Positions 49,367 through 60,683 of a stretch of 64,000 nt of DNA are shown here, one piece after another. The translations under genes and the position numbers were made by a program. The notes beneath the pieces are model-generated. The model saw only the letters and a list, made by a program, of their open reading frames with translations. It was not told where the DNA came from and searched no databases. Position 1 is the stretch's first letter; every line of letters starts with the position of its first letter. The stretch comes from Takifugu bimaculatus (lineage: Eukaryota > Chordata > Actinopteri > Tetraodontiformes > Tetraodontidae): NCBI GenBank assembly GCA_004026145.2, contig CP034976.1:10557469-10621468 (forward strand), read 5' to 3'.

Positions 49367-51945
49367 TCAAACACAGTTGACCAGGTTCGCTTTTTCTTCC
49401 TTTTGTGCATCAACAGCTTGGTTCATAGCCTCCAGAAACTGTGCAAGGGTCACCGTCATTGTCTGCAGGCAAACAGAGTGTATTTTTAGAACTACGAGCC
49501 ATCTCTTCCATCAGTCTTCAATGCAAAAGTAAACATGTACCTTTACAAACAGCGCATGGGCCAGAAACGGTAGCTTCCTGAGGGCTCTCCCACTCAAACC
49601 TTTGCTTTTTCTAGGAGTGAAGAGAGAAGCAACGTGTAAACCTCGGATTCTTTTCATTTTGGATGTTGTAGAGTGGGGAACGTTTGAAATTCATTACTCA
49701 CACGGCGATATGCCTCAGGATCAAGCTGTGTGCGGACACCTCGCTCTCTGCAAAGCCCATCGTCTCAAGCTCAAATATGGTGAAGAGCTGCTCGCGGGGG
49801 TAGATGATCTTACACTGCGCGCACATATTTTTCTGTATTTTAACAAATATTTGTACTCAACCCGTCTTGAATAAGTCAAAGCTGGCCATAAGCATAGGCA
49901 ACATTGTATGTAGCCCCAGAGCTATGTAGGCAAACTTCACCAGCCCCACAAATGAGCGTGGAGTGGAATTTTGGATTTACACAGTTATTAAATCAGCAAC
50001 GTTCACCTTCATGAGCTCATCCAGACAGGAGAGGTAAATGCTGTATATGCCGTTCACAGAGGGGGGTCCGATATACTGCTTGATGTCAGCTCTGTCCACG
50101 AATGCCAAGTCAATCTTCTCCGTCACGTTGGACGTTGTTAGGATCACGACATTGGAATGTCTGGAATACAGACGCAAAAGGTTGTAAATACATCCGACAC
50201 ATCCGGATTCAGAAATATGAGCAATTTAAAAGCAGCTGAGGGGGATCAGTGCGAAAAGGACTTCTGACATCATACTGTGTGTTACACAGAGAAGATGACT
50301 GTTTACCGACCGTTTGATCTGATCCAGCTGAGTGAGGACGGAGTTGACCACACGGATGGCGTCAGACGGTTCCGTTCCAGCCTGGCAGGCCTTCCTGGCT
50401 GCCGTTAGACTCTCCACCTGCCAACCAGGGAACAGTTTCATCAAAAGAACAGCAGCTCTTCATTGAGCTCCTCAAGAAGCACACAAGGAAGAGAAATCGA
50501 TGGTGTAATGTGTCTGGCATAAATTACCTCATCGATCAGAACAAAAACAATAGCGTCTTTGTCGTCAATCAGCTGCTGGATCTTTTGAAACATCTTTGTC
50601 ACCAGTTTACCACTCTGTGAGAAACAGGATCAGTTACAAGGACCAGTAGAGGATCCTTAAAATGAGCAATACAGTATAAAAACAGACAGGCGAACCTCTG
50701 AAAACCACTTGGAGAACAAGCTGTGGCTGTTGATCTCCACAAACTGGCCGTAAGCATACCTGCAGTGAGACAAGGGCAATTTTGAGATTATAAATGCTGG
50801 AGCAGCAACTGATGGAGCATTATCTCTCAGATTAGGGTTGTCATACCGGTTTGACAGTCGGATAGACAGCTTCTGCGCGAGTGCTTTGCACAGTGACGTC
50901 TTCCCTGTGCCTGGGGGTCCTGAAGGCACAGTAATAAAGACACGTGAACCTAAGCCCCACAAAATTAGGAAACAATGAGATATTCACAGGAGCCATTTAC
51001 CATGAAGCAGCACCACCCGGTTCCAGGAAATCAGGTTGCTGTCCACGTTTTTGTCAGAGAAGAAAATGGTCGTCGTAACGTAATCCAACAGCTGCAGGAA
51101 AAGAAAATCAATGTGAAGTCCAACAGCATAAAGTGACCTCAATAGTCTTCAGCTTTACCTTTGTTTTTACATTCCCCTCATAGACCAGACTCTCCCAAAT
51201 CCCATTAAATTCAGCTTTAGGAAAGAAAAAAAAAGATTTTGGTTACACAACTATGAAGTTTTAATTGAAGCCTCAGAACACTCCTGCTTATTTTAACGCA
51301 TTCTCCTCTGCAGTGTTACCTGCCGGCAGCATCCAGTGGCTGGCTGCCGTCAGCTCCTCATCCTCCTCCAGAGCGAGCAAGCTGGGTCCATCTTCATTCA
51401 GGGTGAATATGTGAACAGAAAGTGAGCAGTTCCCCAGGTCTAGAGGCTGAATTCAGAACCAAGTTAAACGGATGACAGGTTTAAGCACTACTTATTTCTT
51501 TAAAAAACAAAAACACATTTGGTGCATTACAATTCGCCCAAGATCAGCCAGAAATACAGAATCGACGTGTTTCTGTAGAAACTCCTCATCAAACTCTGTC
51601 CATCTGTAAGTTCCAAACACCATGCTGTGGCGCTTCAGAAGAGCGAGAACATGTGTCCTGATGTCAGACCCTGCAGCCGTGCTGAAAAATAAATCAGAAA
51701 GACACCTGAATTCCCTGATAACACAATAATGGGCCTGTCTTTTATAAGCATTACTTCATGGACACTGTGCTCGTGTTAAACTCTTTTAAAGTGCTTCTGA
51801 ATTTTCTGCAGCTGCGCTCATTTCTGCAGTTTGAGCCAAAATGCACAACCGTCGCTGCATTTATTACTTACCTACAGCTTTTTACACAGACTTCAACGTG
51901 GATTAAAGGTTTTTGGTTCCCCACTTCCAGTATTTCACCATCCAT
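49367..51945 (-). CDS. trip13: TRIP13 / PCH2 AAA+ ATPase (13 exons)
   Basis: TRIP13 is a hexameric AAA+ remodeller that, with p31comet, unfolds HORMA proteins (MAD2, HORMADs). It acts in spindle checkpoint silencing and meiotic recombination. Exons in coding order: 51945-51872, 51681-51531, 51446-51320, 51214-51159, 51091-51001, 50919-50847, 50759-50696, 50614-50528, 50417-50311, 50160-50007, 49814-49702, 49610-49541, 49462-49367. All joins are in phase and give 420 residues (human 432). Seen: start MDGEILEVGNQKPLIHVEV, Walker A GPPGTGKTS at residues 167-175, Walker B FVLIDE ending at residue 241, then AGTEPSDAIRVVNSVLTQ, TTSNVTEKIDLAFVDRADI with the sensor and arginine-finger region, and KGLSGRALRKLPFL near the C terminus. 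The gene looks fully functional. Confidence 0.97.
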
Positions 51946-53003
51946 TCCTGGAAAACTGCCGATATTCCAACAAGAAAGGCTTCAAAGAAAAACTTCAGAT
52001 AGAAAGGGAGGATTAGTGTTTCAATCGAGGCTATTTATCTGTCCGGATATAAATGGAGGATTTAAAACTTACATCGACAAGAGGAAATTTAGCTTGTGCA
52101 CATCAAGTATACGGTGATCGAGCTAACTTAGCTAATACTGCTAACGTCAACATTTCTTAGCAAGAGTAAGTCTGCTAAACTTACAAAGCTAAAACACTAC
52201 TTACCATATACCAGATCTGTTATCTAATACACTCTAGGAAAGGTCCCAAACATCTGTCGTCTACCGGCCTGTCAGTCTTCACACTCGAATTTAGCGCGTT
52301 GATTTCTTCCGCTTCTTCTTTTGGCTCGTCCACAACAGCGGATGTGCTCGTACCGCCACCTACCGGTGGAGGCCTGGTGTAATAAGTGTAAATAAATGGC
52401 GCCAAGCTTTTCTCAATAGGTGCATCAAACAGAATCAACATTTTAGAATTTTGGAACGAAGAAAATATAGCAGATAGCAGCAGACAATTTATCATAGCCT
52501 TTTTCAACAAGGCCGCGTTAAAGTATTATCAAGTATCTGCAGTTCCACCAGCAGCACAGGCTGATGCTACAACCATCAGCCTATTTTTCCCTGCAAAATA
52601 TTTTTGAAACTCTCATTAAATGATTTTCTTTCACGATTGTAATGGTTAAATATACTTCAAACCAATATGTACATGTTAATATTGCCTGTTAGGAACGACA
52701 TTGTACAGTGACACCGTAAATGCGGAACCAAAAGTATATTTGTTTCGCAAAATAGAATGTAATTGAAATATCTACGAATATAAAAACACAAATATTTTGA
52801 GAGGATTGAAACCTGGCAATGTCTTAAAATAACATTGCGTTACTACGTAATTCATATCAGTAGATGGCAGCAAACCGAAGAAAAGCGACTCACGAAAAAG
52901 AAGAAGTTTGTCGTCGCGCTTTGATGACGCGTCGGTCTCAGTGACCGTGAGCCCTTTGACATGGTGGAAGCATAAGGATTCGAGCGTACACCTGATAACA
53001 ACC
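51946..53003. promoter_or_regulatory. Divergent intergenic promoter region of trip13 and mrpl32
   Basis: The two start codons are 1,058 bp apart and point away from each other. Near mrpl32 there is a CpG-bearing stretch, TCGTCGCGCTTTGATGACGCG (split here as TCGTCGCGCT and TTGATGACGCG) at 52911-52931, with a CRE-like TGATGACG. A purine-rich GAAGAAG tract precedes it. On the trip13 side, 52249-52370 has GGACCTTTCC-like and CGCCACCTACCGGTGG sequence. No TATA box is evident. Minus-strand open frames here have no family match and I do not call them genes. Confidence 0.4.
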
Positions 53004-53930
53004 ATGAATATCGCCACAGTGGTTCACAGACTCCGATGGTCTCTGCTCCGCATTGAAGAACGACTCCTGCAGGCGGCTGGACTGGACAGACAGTTAGGTA
53101 AGTTTACTGACTGTTGCTAACAATTGAAACAAGCCCCTGACGTTGAAACAACAGCATCGATGTGCTGGCATACGTCTTGTCATTCTATTTTCAATCTTTT
53201 GAAACGTGTGTGCGTGTAGTTCCAGCCTTGGCAGTAAACGGCCCAGGACTCCTGCCGCAGCCCCCAAATGAAGATGAGCAGCCACCCGGATTCTTGGACA
53301 GCATTTTATGGATGGCAGTACCGAAGAAGAGAAGGACTATAGAAGTTAACCGCACCAGGAGGAGAGCTAAAGAAAAACTCCTTAAAGTCCAGGTAGAATT
53401 CCTGAGGTTCTACAACCTTAGATCAATAATTGTCCTCAAAATCAATTTTAAAATGTCTTTTAAAATGCACATTAACAAAAATATATTAAATCATAATGAT
53501 CATGACGGTCAACTATACGAGGCTTTAATAATGGATCAAATCCTTTTGGAGCCCATGGGCAGTTTTAGATTGCATACAGCTCACTTTTAAAGAAAAGGTT
53601 TCCATTTTTACTCAAATAACATTTGTAGTGCAAGATCTTCTTTACACAATCTGTTGTTTGTCAATTTTTTTTTTTCAGACCAACATTGAACCGTGTCCAG
53701 AGTGCGGCCATCTCAAACAGAAACACATCTTGTGTGGCTTCTGTTACGCTAAGGTTTGCAAAGAAACCACCCTGATTCGCCAGCAAATCATTGCAACAGA
53801 GGGTGGTCCACTGAGAGCTCCAGCCACGGAGACGGTTCTAATATATGAGGGGGAGACACCAAGAGAGACTGACAAAGACAAGCGGATCGTTGAGCTTCCT
53901 AGGAAGAGGCCTGCCTGGTTCAGCTCATAA
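53004..53930 (+). CDS. mrpl32: Mitochondrial large-subunit ribosomal protein bL32m (3 exons)
   Basis: The product is bL32 of the mitochondrial 39S ribosomal subunit. In mammals its precursor is matured by the m-AAA protease, which couples protease quality control to ribosome assembly. Exons are 53004-53097, 53220-53392 and 53679-53930, all in phase, giving 172 residues (human 188). Seen: a basic, Arg-rich N terminus (MNIATVVHRLRWSLLRIEER) consistent with a mitochondrial presequence, PALAVNGPG, then LDSILWMAVPKKRRTIEVNR. A zinc-ribbon follows with CPEC at 95-98 and CGFC at 108-111. It ends in KRPAWFSS. A possible ATTAAA polyadenylation signal lies at 54089-54094. Confidence 0.97.
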
Positions 53931-54088
53931 TACTGTTCTAAAAAGGCATGGGGTATTTTTCAGTAGGCGTGTTTTCAAAAAGTGGAATGTGTGATGTAAT
54001 ATTTGTGTAACAATACATTTGAAAACATGGTTGTCCTTGTCTCTTTTAAATCAAATTTGTTGTTAGCAATTGTAGCGATGCAACTGTG

Positions 54089-54094
54089 ATTAAA
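54089..54094 (+). terminator. mrpl32: mrpl32 candidate polyadenylation signal
   Basis: ATTAAA lies 159 nt beyond the mrpl32 stop codon and is followed by a T-rich stretch. It is a variant hexamer, so the call is moderate. Confidence 0.45.
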
Positions 54095-54586
54095 CCTTTT
54101 TATTACAGCTCAAAAGGCCTTGTCTGTTCTGCTAATGAGTCTGGAGAAGGAGAGGGTACAAGAGGGGAGTTTTGGGTGAAAAGGTGATGAGGTGGTCTAA
54201 GGATATGAGAGTGTTTAATCAGTATTCTATACACTAGGGAAGCATCCAAGTTCATGTGAGTATTGTCACGAACTGGAAACAGCAGAGAATGCTTTTGATA
54301 TTCAGCCAGTATAGTGAGGAAAGCAAAATGATAGATGGAGTGAGGGAACTGGGAAAGGTGGATAGTGATGAAAAGAACATTTTGAGCTTTGTAGATTGTT
54401 CAGGTGGGAAGACAATTGTGGGGGGGGTGTTTTTGTACAAAAAAAAAAAGTATTTTAATTTTAATTTTAATTTTTTTTTTACCTGTGCTGGGCTGTCAAT
54501 AAGGATATACAGATAAATAAATGAGAGAGAGGACCAGAGGGTGGCAGCAATGCATCAACTTGGACGCCAACAGAAGAAGAAGGAGA

Positions 54587-54599
54587 CGGAAGTACGTCA
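54587..54599 (+). promoter_or_regulatory. brd9: Composite ETS and CRE-like site upstream of brd9
   Basis: CGGAAGTACGTCA joins an ETS core (CGGAAGT) to a CRE-like half (TACGTCA) about 90 bp before the brd9 start codon. Such sites are common at TATA-less housekeeping promoters. The site is seen; the function is inferred. Confidence 0.45.
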
Positions 54600-54690
54600 T
54601 GTGCATTTTTTATGTACATCCGATTCCCTGACGAGCATCCTTCTATTGATAAGCTGTTCTTCCAACAAATCTGAACCTGATTAAATTGCT

Positions 54691-57600
54691 ATGGGAAAAA
54701 AGCACAAAAAACATAAGCCGGAATGGAGGACTGTGGATGGTACTCAATGACTACTTTATTATTCACTATTGCAGCATTTCTTTTTCCTTCCCGCTGCTTT
54801 GTTTATTTAACTAGCTTAACATGGCTGACTAGACTGGCAAATGGAGCAGGTTTCTTTAGCTTTGCTCTCGTTTATGCTGTTGGCAATTCCGATAAGAAGT
54901 CTAGAAAATGTTGATTAACGTGTATGTTTTTGTTGTCTTCGCTTGACCTGACTTGAGGCTATCTGATGTATTTATGGCAAAGCTAGAGAGCAACGTGTTT
55001 TCTCACACATTAGCCAGATCTAGTAATGCTATTAGTTTGGGCTTTGTTTTTTGTTACACCTGCAACACTTTCACGTTCAAAGAAAGCAGATTGTAAGTAT
55101 CCCTGTGTTGTTTGTTTTGGGTCTAGACTATGAAGACAAGGCGCTTGAGAAACCGTTGAAGCTTGTGCTCAAAGTGGGAGGGAGTGAGGTGACTGAACTG
55201 TCAGGTTCGGGCCATGATTCCAGCTACTACGATGACAGATCGGACCATGAACGCGAACGCCACAAAGAGAAGAAGAAAAAGAAGAAGAAGAAGTCTGAAA
55301 AGGATAAAGACAAATATGTGGATGATGAGGAGAGAAGGCGTCGTAAGGTTTGTTGGGAAAAGTCTGCAAGTTTCTCAGTGCTGTGGACTTCTTTTTGTTG
55401 AAATTTTTTGCAAAGAAATATATTTTTCTCAACTAGGAAGAAAAGAGGAAGAAGAGAGAACGAGAACAGAATGAATCAGAAGCAGCAGCTACTACATCTG
55501 CCACCGGTGTGCCTGTTGAACCCTTCACATTGTCCAAAACTATAAGTATATCATTAGAGGTGAGTGAAAACGGTCAACTAGGATCATCTGCACTTACAAT
55601 CTTTTATAATGAGCTGGCTCATTATCTTATTAGCCAGAAGAGAAGAAAAAGAAGAAAGACAGAGATAGAGATTTTGAGATAGAACCTGAAGTGGAGGAGT
55701 TTCGACCCAATATGAAGGTGGAAATAGAACAATCGGGAGACAGACCGGTGCGAGCATGTAGGACACAACAAGGTAAAAATATCTGTGTGTCTGTGCAAGT
55801 GCAGTGTCTGTTTTGCAGCAAGTAAAAATGCTATTTGTTAATTGCATTTGTGTTGTTTTGTGCAAATTTTTTATGTTTTTCCAACGCAGAGAACGAATCG
55901 ACCCCACGTCAGCAACTGCTGGAACACTTTTTGAGGCAACTGCAGAGGTCAGGAAGCCGAATTCTTTCTAAATACATTAACTTGACCCAGCATACTTCAC
56001 AGCTCTTTAATGAGCCTTGATACTCAGTGATGGTCGTCAAGTTATATTTTATAGTTATTTCCTCGTTTTTGTAGGTGCAGCAGCTTTTAATTCAGTCACC
56101 TTTAGGCTTTTCATAGTTGAAGCCATTTTTAACAACAATTGTGCATCCTCATTTTTCCAGGAAAGATCCACATGGATTCTTTGCCTTTCCTGTAACGGAA
56201 GCAATTGCTCCGGGTTACTCAACATTTATCAAGCATCCTATGGATTTCAGCACCATGAAAGACAAGATTATAAACAATGAATACAATACAGTTACAGAAT
56301 TTAAGGTGGGTATTCAATTTTACAACACTGTGATGTGTGCAAGTAAAGCTCTTATCTATTCCTAAAGCTCTCTCTTACACCTCCCTGAATCACTTTCTAA
56401 CCTTCAGGCGGACTTTAAGCTGATGTGTGACAATGCCACGGTGTACAACCGACCAGAAACTGTTTACTACAAAGCTGCCAAAAAACTGCTTCACACGGGA
56501 TTCAAGATGATGAGCAAGGTAAAACTATATAGTAGAGAAATCATGTGGTGTTTTAAATTCTAGCAAGTGAGACCCAGTAAAACACAGTAGAACCATCCTT
56601 GTTAGCTGGCCTATGACTTTTCCTTCATATGCTTACTGTCTATTGCTTATATCTATAGGAGCGGCTGTTGGCCCTGAAGCGCAGCATGTCGTTCATGCAG
56701 GATATGGACTACACCCAGCAGGTTGCCATTTTGGGAGACGAAGACCTGACAGCAGATATCCCACCTCCAGAGATAATCCCCCTCCCAGTGGAATCAGCCA
56801 AGAAGTCCAAGAAACAGCCAGTCAAAGTCATGAAGGAAGTCATCAGGTACTTCTGATGTTTGGCATCAGTACCTTTAGTAAAAGAATTCATGGGATTTGT
56901 TTTGTTTTTTGAGCACCCGATGTTAAAACCAAACACCACTCTACCTTCTGTCTCTCAGTTATTTGTATGAGCCAGAGGGAAATGCTTGCAGCGTGACTGA
57001 CAGCACAGCAGAAGAGCACGTTCTCGCTCTTGTTGAACATTCAGCCGATGAAGCTCGGGATCGGATCAACAGATACATGCCGAGCTCCAAGGTTCTCACT
57101 AATCTTATATCAGTACACACACGCCAGTCTTTTACACAAACATCACATTTCTTCCACCTTTTGTTAGATGAGTAAGCAGGGGTAGTATGGCTTTTATTTA
57201 CTTTGTGTAATCTGTGTTTTCAGATTGGTCACTTGCGTAAAGAGACAGATGGCTCTCTCCTTTATACTGTTGTAAATCAACTTGATCCTGATGCAGAAGG
57301 TCGGTTATCTTTGTGTAATTTACTAAAAACCTTTAATAGCCCAGTCTTATAACTTCTGCATGTATATTTAGCATCCGTGACATCTCTAAAGAAGTGAATT
57401 CTTCTTGAATTTTGCAGAAGAGGAGACTCACAAAGTAGACCTGAGTTCGCTGTCTAATAAGCTTCTTCCTGGATTAACGACACTCGGATTCAAGGATGAC
57501 AGGAGACATAAAGGTACACCAAAATGCTCATGTTTGTTGTGCCATGCGATTCACGCCGAATCCCCAAGTTTACCTGTTCAGAACACTCAGCATTGTTTTT

Positions 57601-59221
57601 GTGTTGGGTTCTATAGTCACGTTCCTCAGCAGTGCCTACAACGTCCAGACCCTTCAAAACAACTCGGTCTTTCCTGACCTGCAGTCTGATGAGATTGACA
57701 TGCTCTACTCGGCCTACGGCGATGAAACAGGCGTGCAGTGTGCCCTCAGGTATGAAGAGAATCTTTCCTTGTGTTAAATTCTTGAGCTAAAATCTGCAGG
57801 CTATTTTGAATTTTGTCTTTTTTTTCACCCTCAGCTTGCAGGAGTTTGTTAAAGGCTGCGGAAGCATCACCAAGCGTTGGGTGGATGAACTCCTAGACAA
57901 AATGACTGCGAGCGACCACCTTAAAGCTGCCTCCCAAATCCGAGAGGTATTTGACCATGTACTTATAGTGTAAGAATCTCCTGCACCTGTGTACATGCAC
58001 TAATAACACACACGAAAACAATTGCTTATGAATTGTTTTGCCATAAAGCAACAGCTGAATCATTTCTAGCACATACCGGTATCCTAAAGGCTATAGTGAC
58101 AAGAGTCCAGAACCGTTAATGTAGTGCGAATGAGAAAACCTTTGTCAGCAGCTTATGCTCTCTTAACGGAGGAAGAGAACAAGCAGAAACAGCTGCAGCT
58201 GTGATGTTAAATCGGGAACTACACACCCCAGGTACATAACTGTCATGCGTTATGTTCTGCAAGTTGGATTGTTGTAAATAAAATGCACATTCCTGATGTG
58301 CAGATGCCATCATGTTTTGTTTTGTTTTGTTTAAAAAGGCCCAAGAGTTTTACCAAATAAACCTGTTTCTGTGTTTTTTTTGTATTTCAGAAAAGAAACA
58401 TGGTGGCCAAACCCGATGAGGCCAATTCCAGTGTGTGTGACATGCAGGTTGGTTGTTAAATGCGATGTTTTATCCATTTTCTCCCTTATTTAAGCGTATT
58501 TCCGTACAGATGTCTGATGGTACAGGCCTGGGAGACAGTGGCTCAGTGCTAGACTTCATGTCTATGAAGAACTACCCTGACATGTCTCTGGATATATCCA
58601 TGCTCAACTCATTAGGTAATAATGGTGGAATTTTTTGGTGTTAATGTTAAGGTCACATACACATTGGGGTAAATAATTAAATCAGACTCATAATAATCAG
58701 ACTCTTCATCTTTACTCATTAGGGAAAACAGTGAAAAAAGAGCCGGGGCACGAGGAGGGCCAGCAGCACTTTGATGACACGGACAAACTCCTGCAGGAGT
58801 TCCAGGAGGCTCAGGTTGACAGAGTCGGCTCCAGACCATCATCAAACCTGTCATCGCTGTCCAATGCTTCAGAGAGAGACCAGCATCACTTAGGTAAAAA
58901 ACGAGAGCAGCTTTAATTTCATAGTTATGTCAGACCAAAACAAAGGCCTGTTTTTAAAAATGAATGTGAAAATATATATATATATATATATTATATATCA
59001 GACCAAATGCAGTAATTGTACAAAATCCATGAATAGTTCCTAACCTCCAATGTATTTTGCTACAATATTTCCTCTGCTTTCCTTGAACTGTAACCTCATA
59101 AGAGCTATATTTCCATTACCCCACAGGGAGTCCGTCACACCTGGGTGACCAGTCGGAAATGGTTCAAGATCCTTATGAGTTCCTGCAGTCTCCAGAGCCA
59201 GAGAATACACCCAACAGCTGA
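54691..59221 (+). CDS. brd9: Bromodomain-containing protein 9 (17 exons)
   Basis: BRD9 is the defining bromodomain subunit of the non-canonical BAF (GBAF) chromatin remodeller. Exons: 54691-54739, 55127-55347, 55437-55559, 55634-55772, 55890-55947, 56161-56305, 56408-56518, 56659-56846, 56959-57091, 57224-57299, 57418-57513, 57617-57749, 57835-57946, 58391-58447, 58510-58615, 58723-58893, 59127-59221. All joins are in phase and give about 670 residues, longer than the 597 of human as I recall. The start is MGKKHKKHKPEWR. The Lys-rich stretch after HDSSYYDDRSDHERERHKE, and exon 3 (residues about 91-131), supply part of the extra length. The bromodomain (about 180-285) contains GFFAFPVTEAIAPGYS and the acetyl-lysine-binding Asn in VYNRPETVYY (N259). 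The DUF3512 region follows, with SLLYTVVNQLDPDAE and LYSAYGDETGVQCAL. It ends DPYEFLQSPEPENTPNS. Confidence 0.97.
55890..56518 (+). other. brd9: Bromodomain of brd9 (exons 5-7)
   Basis: The three exons encode LLEHFLRQLQRKDPHGFFAF, IAPGYSTFIKHPMDFSTMKD and FKLMCDNATVYNRPETVYY. The ZA-loop Pro/Phe positions and the conserved Asn that anchors acetyl-lysine are present, so ligand binding should be intact. Confidence 0.95.
58974..58998. repeat. (TA)n microsatellite
   Basis: A short TA tract lies in the last intron of brd9. Confidence 0.85.
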
Positions 59222-59370
59222 CCACAACACACTGCCTTTTAAACCTGGTTTTATCCCTGTGTTCGCTCGTATACTTATATTAAGTGTGTGTGGACTTTTT
59301 TTTTTATATATATGTGATTATGAGTTGTGTAATTGTATGGATTTGAATATGAGTCCAAAACCTAAAACAA

Positions 59371-59376
59371 AATAAA
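59371..59376 (+). terminator. brd9: brd9 polyadenylation signal
   Basis: AATAAA lies 150 nt after the brd9 stop codon in an AT-rich 3' UTR, followed by a GT-rich stretch, as expected for a cleavage site. Confidence 0.75.
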
Positions 59377-59855
59377 CATTTTCATCTGTATTTATAACTG
59401 GTTGTGGTTCAACAGGCACATAAACAAGGCTCTCACTTGTAGAATGGGTTTGAAAAAAGCAATTTTAACGTCCTCTGGATGTAAAAATACAATGACTTTG
59501 TAAAAGTTGTGCAGCTTTGAATCAGTGTTTTTATCGGTGTCAGAAAAAGTAGGGAAGTGAAAACAGAATGCATATAGCATGTAGTTACACAAAAATCATT
59601 AGCATAACAAAGAGAGTGTTTTTTTTAACTTTAGAAAGCAGAAGTACTGAACCTTCTGCAGTTCCTGTTGAACACTCAGAAGTTGTAATGAAAACGTTGC
59701 ACTTAAAAGATTGCATTTAACTCTGGGGGAAAAAACCAAGATAACCGTGAAGAGTCACTACAGACGTGCACACAGCTGCGGGACAGACTAACAGATAAGC
59801 GGGTGCATGTGACTAATCAGTCGCTGAAGCGTTATCAATGAAAAGGTAGCTCTGA
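59377..59855. other. Intergenic DNA between brd9 and zdhhc11
   Basis: AT-rich unique sequence of about 480 bp. I see no exon, repeat or RNA gene in it. Confidence 0.6.
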
Positions 59856-60165
59856 AAGCTGCGCATGCGCGTCAGGGCCGTTTCCATGGCGCCCCGCCGA
59901 CCTGCTGAGTGAGTTGATTCTTCAACTTCTGACTCGGCTCCTCCGACGACGCAACCCGAGCACATTTGTCCAGTTTATCCATGTTTACCAGCGCCTGATG
60001 CCCGCTTTGACCATGTTATTTCGGCGCTGTGTGCTCAGAATATCGTCGTGCTTTTGTTTATTGGATCTTTTTACCGAAACACCTGCTCGCCTGAAAAACT
60101 AATGGTTTATAAAGGGATGGAAACCCGGCTTTGCGTGTAAAAAGGGACGTAGTGTTGCGTTCAAG
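59856..60165 (+). promoter_or_regulatory. zdhhc11: zdhhc11 promoter with NRF1-type palindrome and likely 5' non-coding exon
   Basis: TGCGCATGCGCG at 59860-59871 is a near-perfect NRF1 site (TGCGCATGCGCA), followed by a CpG-rich stretch with CCATGGCG, a YY1-like core. About 300 bp further a good donor, CAAG|GTCAGT, lies at 60165/60166. The zdhhc11 start codon directly follows an acceptor, GCTTCTAG|ATGAGC. These two sites suggest a 5' UTR intron from 60166 to 60683. Short upstream open frames in the exon are not conserved-looking. Confidence 0.5.
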
Positions 60166-60683
60166 GTCAGTAATTCATCTTTTAGACTATCGCCTAAAGT
60201 CTGGTTTGTGAATTTAACGCAGAATTCGTGTAATCTCCTCATCGCTTTAGATTTTTCATGAGTGATCAAATTAGTCATCCATAAATGTACTGTTTAAAGG
60301 TGGATGAATGGTTTTCATAAATTAATCGAACTTTGGCTGCATCCCATTTGTGTCATGCATAAAAACATGTGATTTTCTTTTTCTTTTTTTAAACCTTTTG
60401 CCACTAAGGGGAGATTGACCCTTGAGCAACCCTGACTCTGGATCAGATTAGAAGTTTACTCAGGGCATTATGAATAACACTCCTTGTTTATTTGTTTGAT
60501 TTAAAAAAAATCACTTTTCAAGGTTTGCTGACACAAATTCAACGGTTGTGTAGTGAGCATCTAGAAATAACCAAGTGTGGATCTTCTCCGGCTCCACTAT
60601 CGCCATCGGCGGCTCATTTTCATAACTCATTTCCTGAGCAAATGTGGCCTCGCCGCAGTAAAAATGGCCTGTGTTGCTTCTAG

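Noticed and set aside
52220..52510. 96-codon minus-strand open frame upstream of trip13
   Set aside because: It has no family match and no splice link to trip13, and it lies upstream of the MDGEILEVG start that fits the family.
59914..60102. 62-codon + strand open frame before zdhhc11
   Set aside because: It lies in the likely 5' non-coding exon, with no family match and no phase link to the zdhhc11 start.
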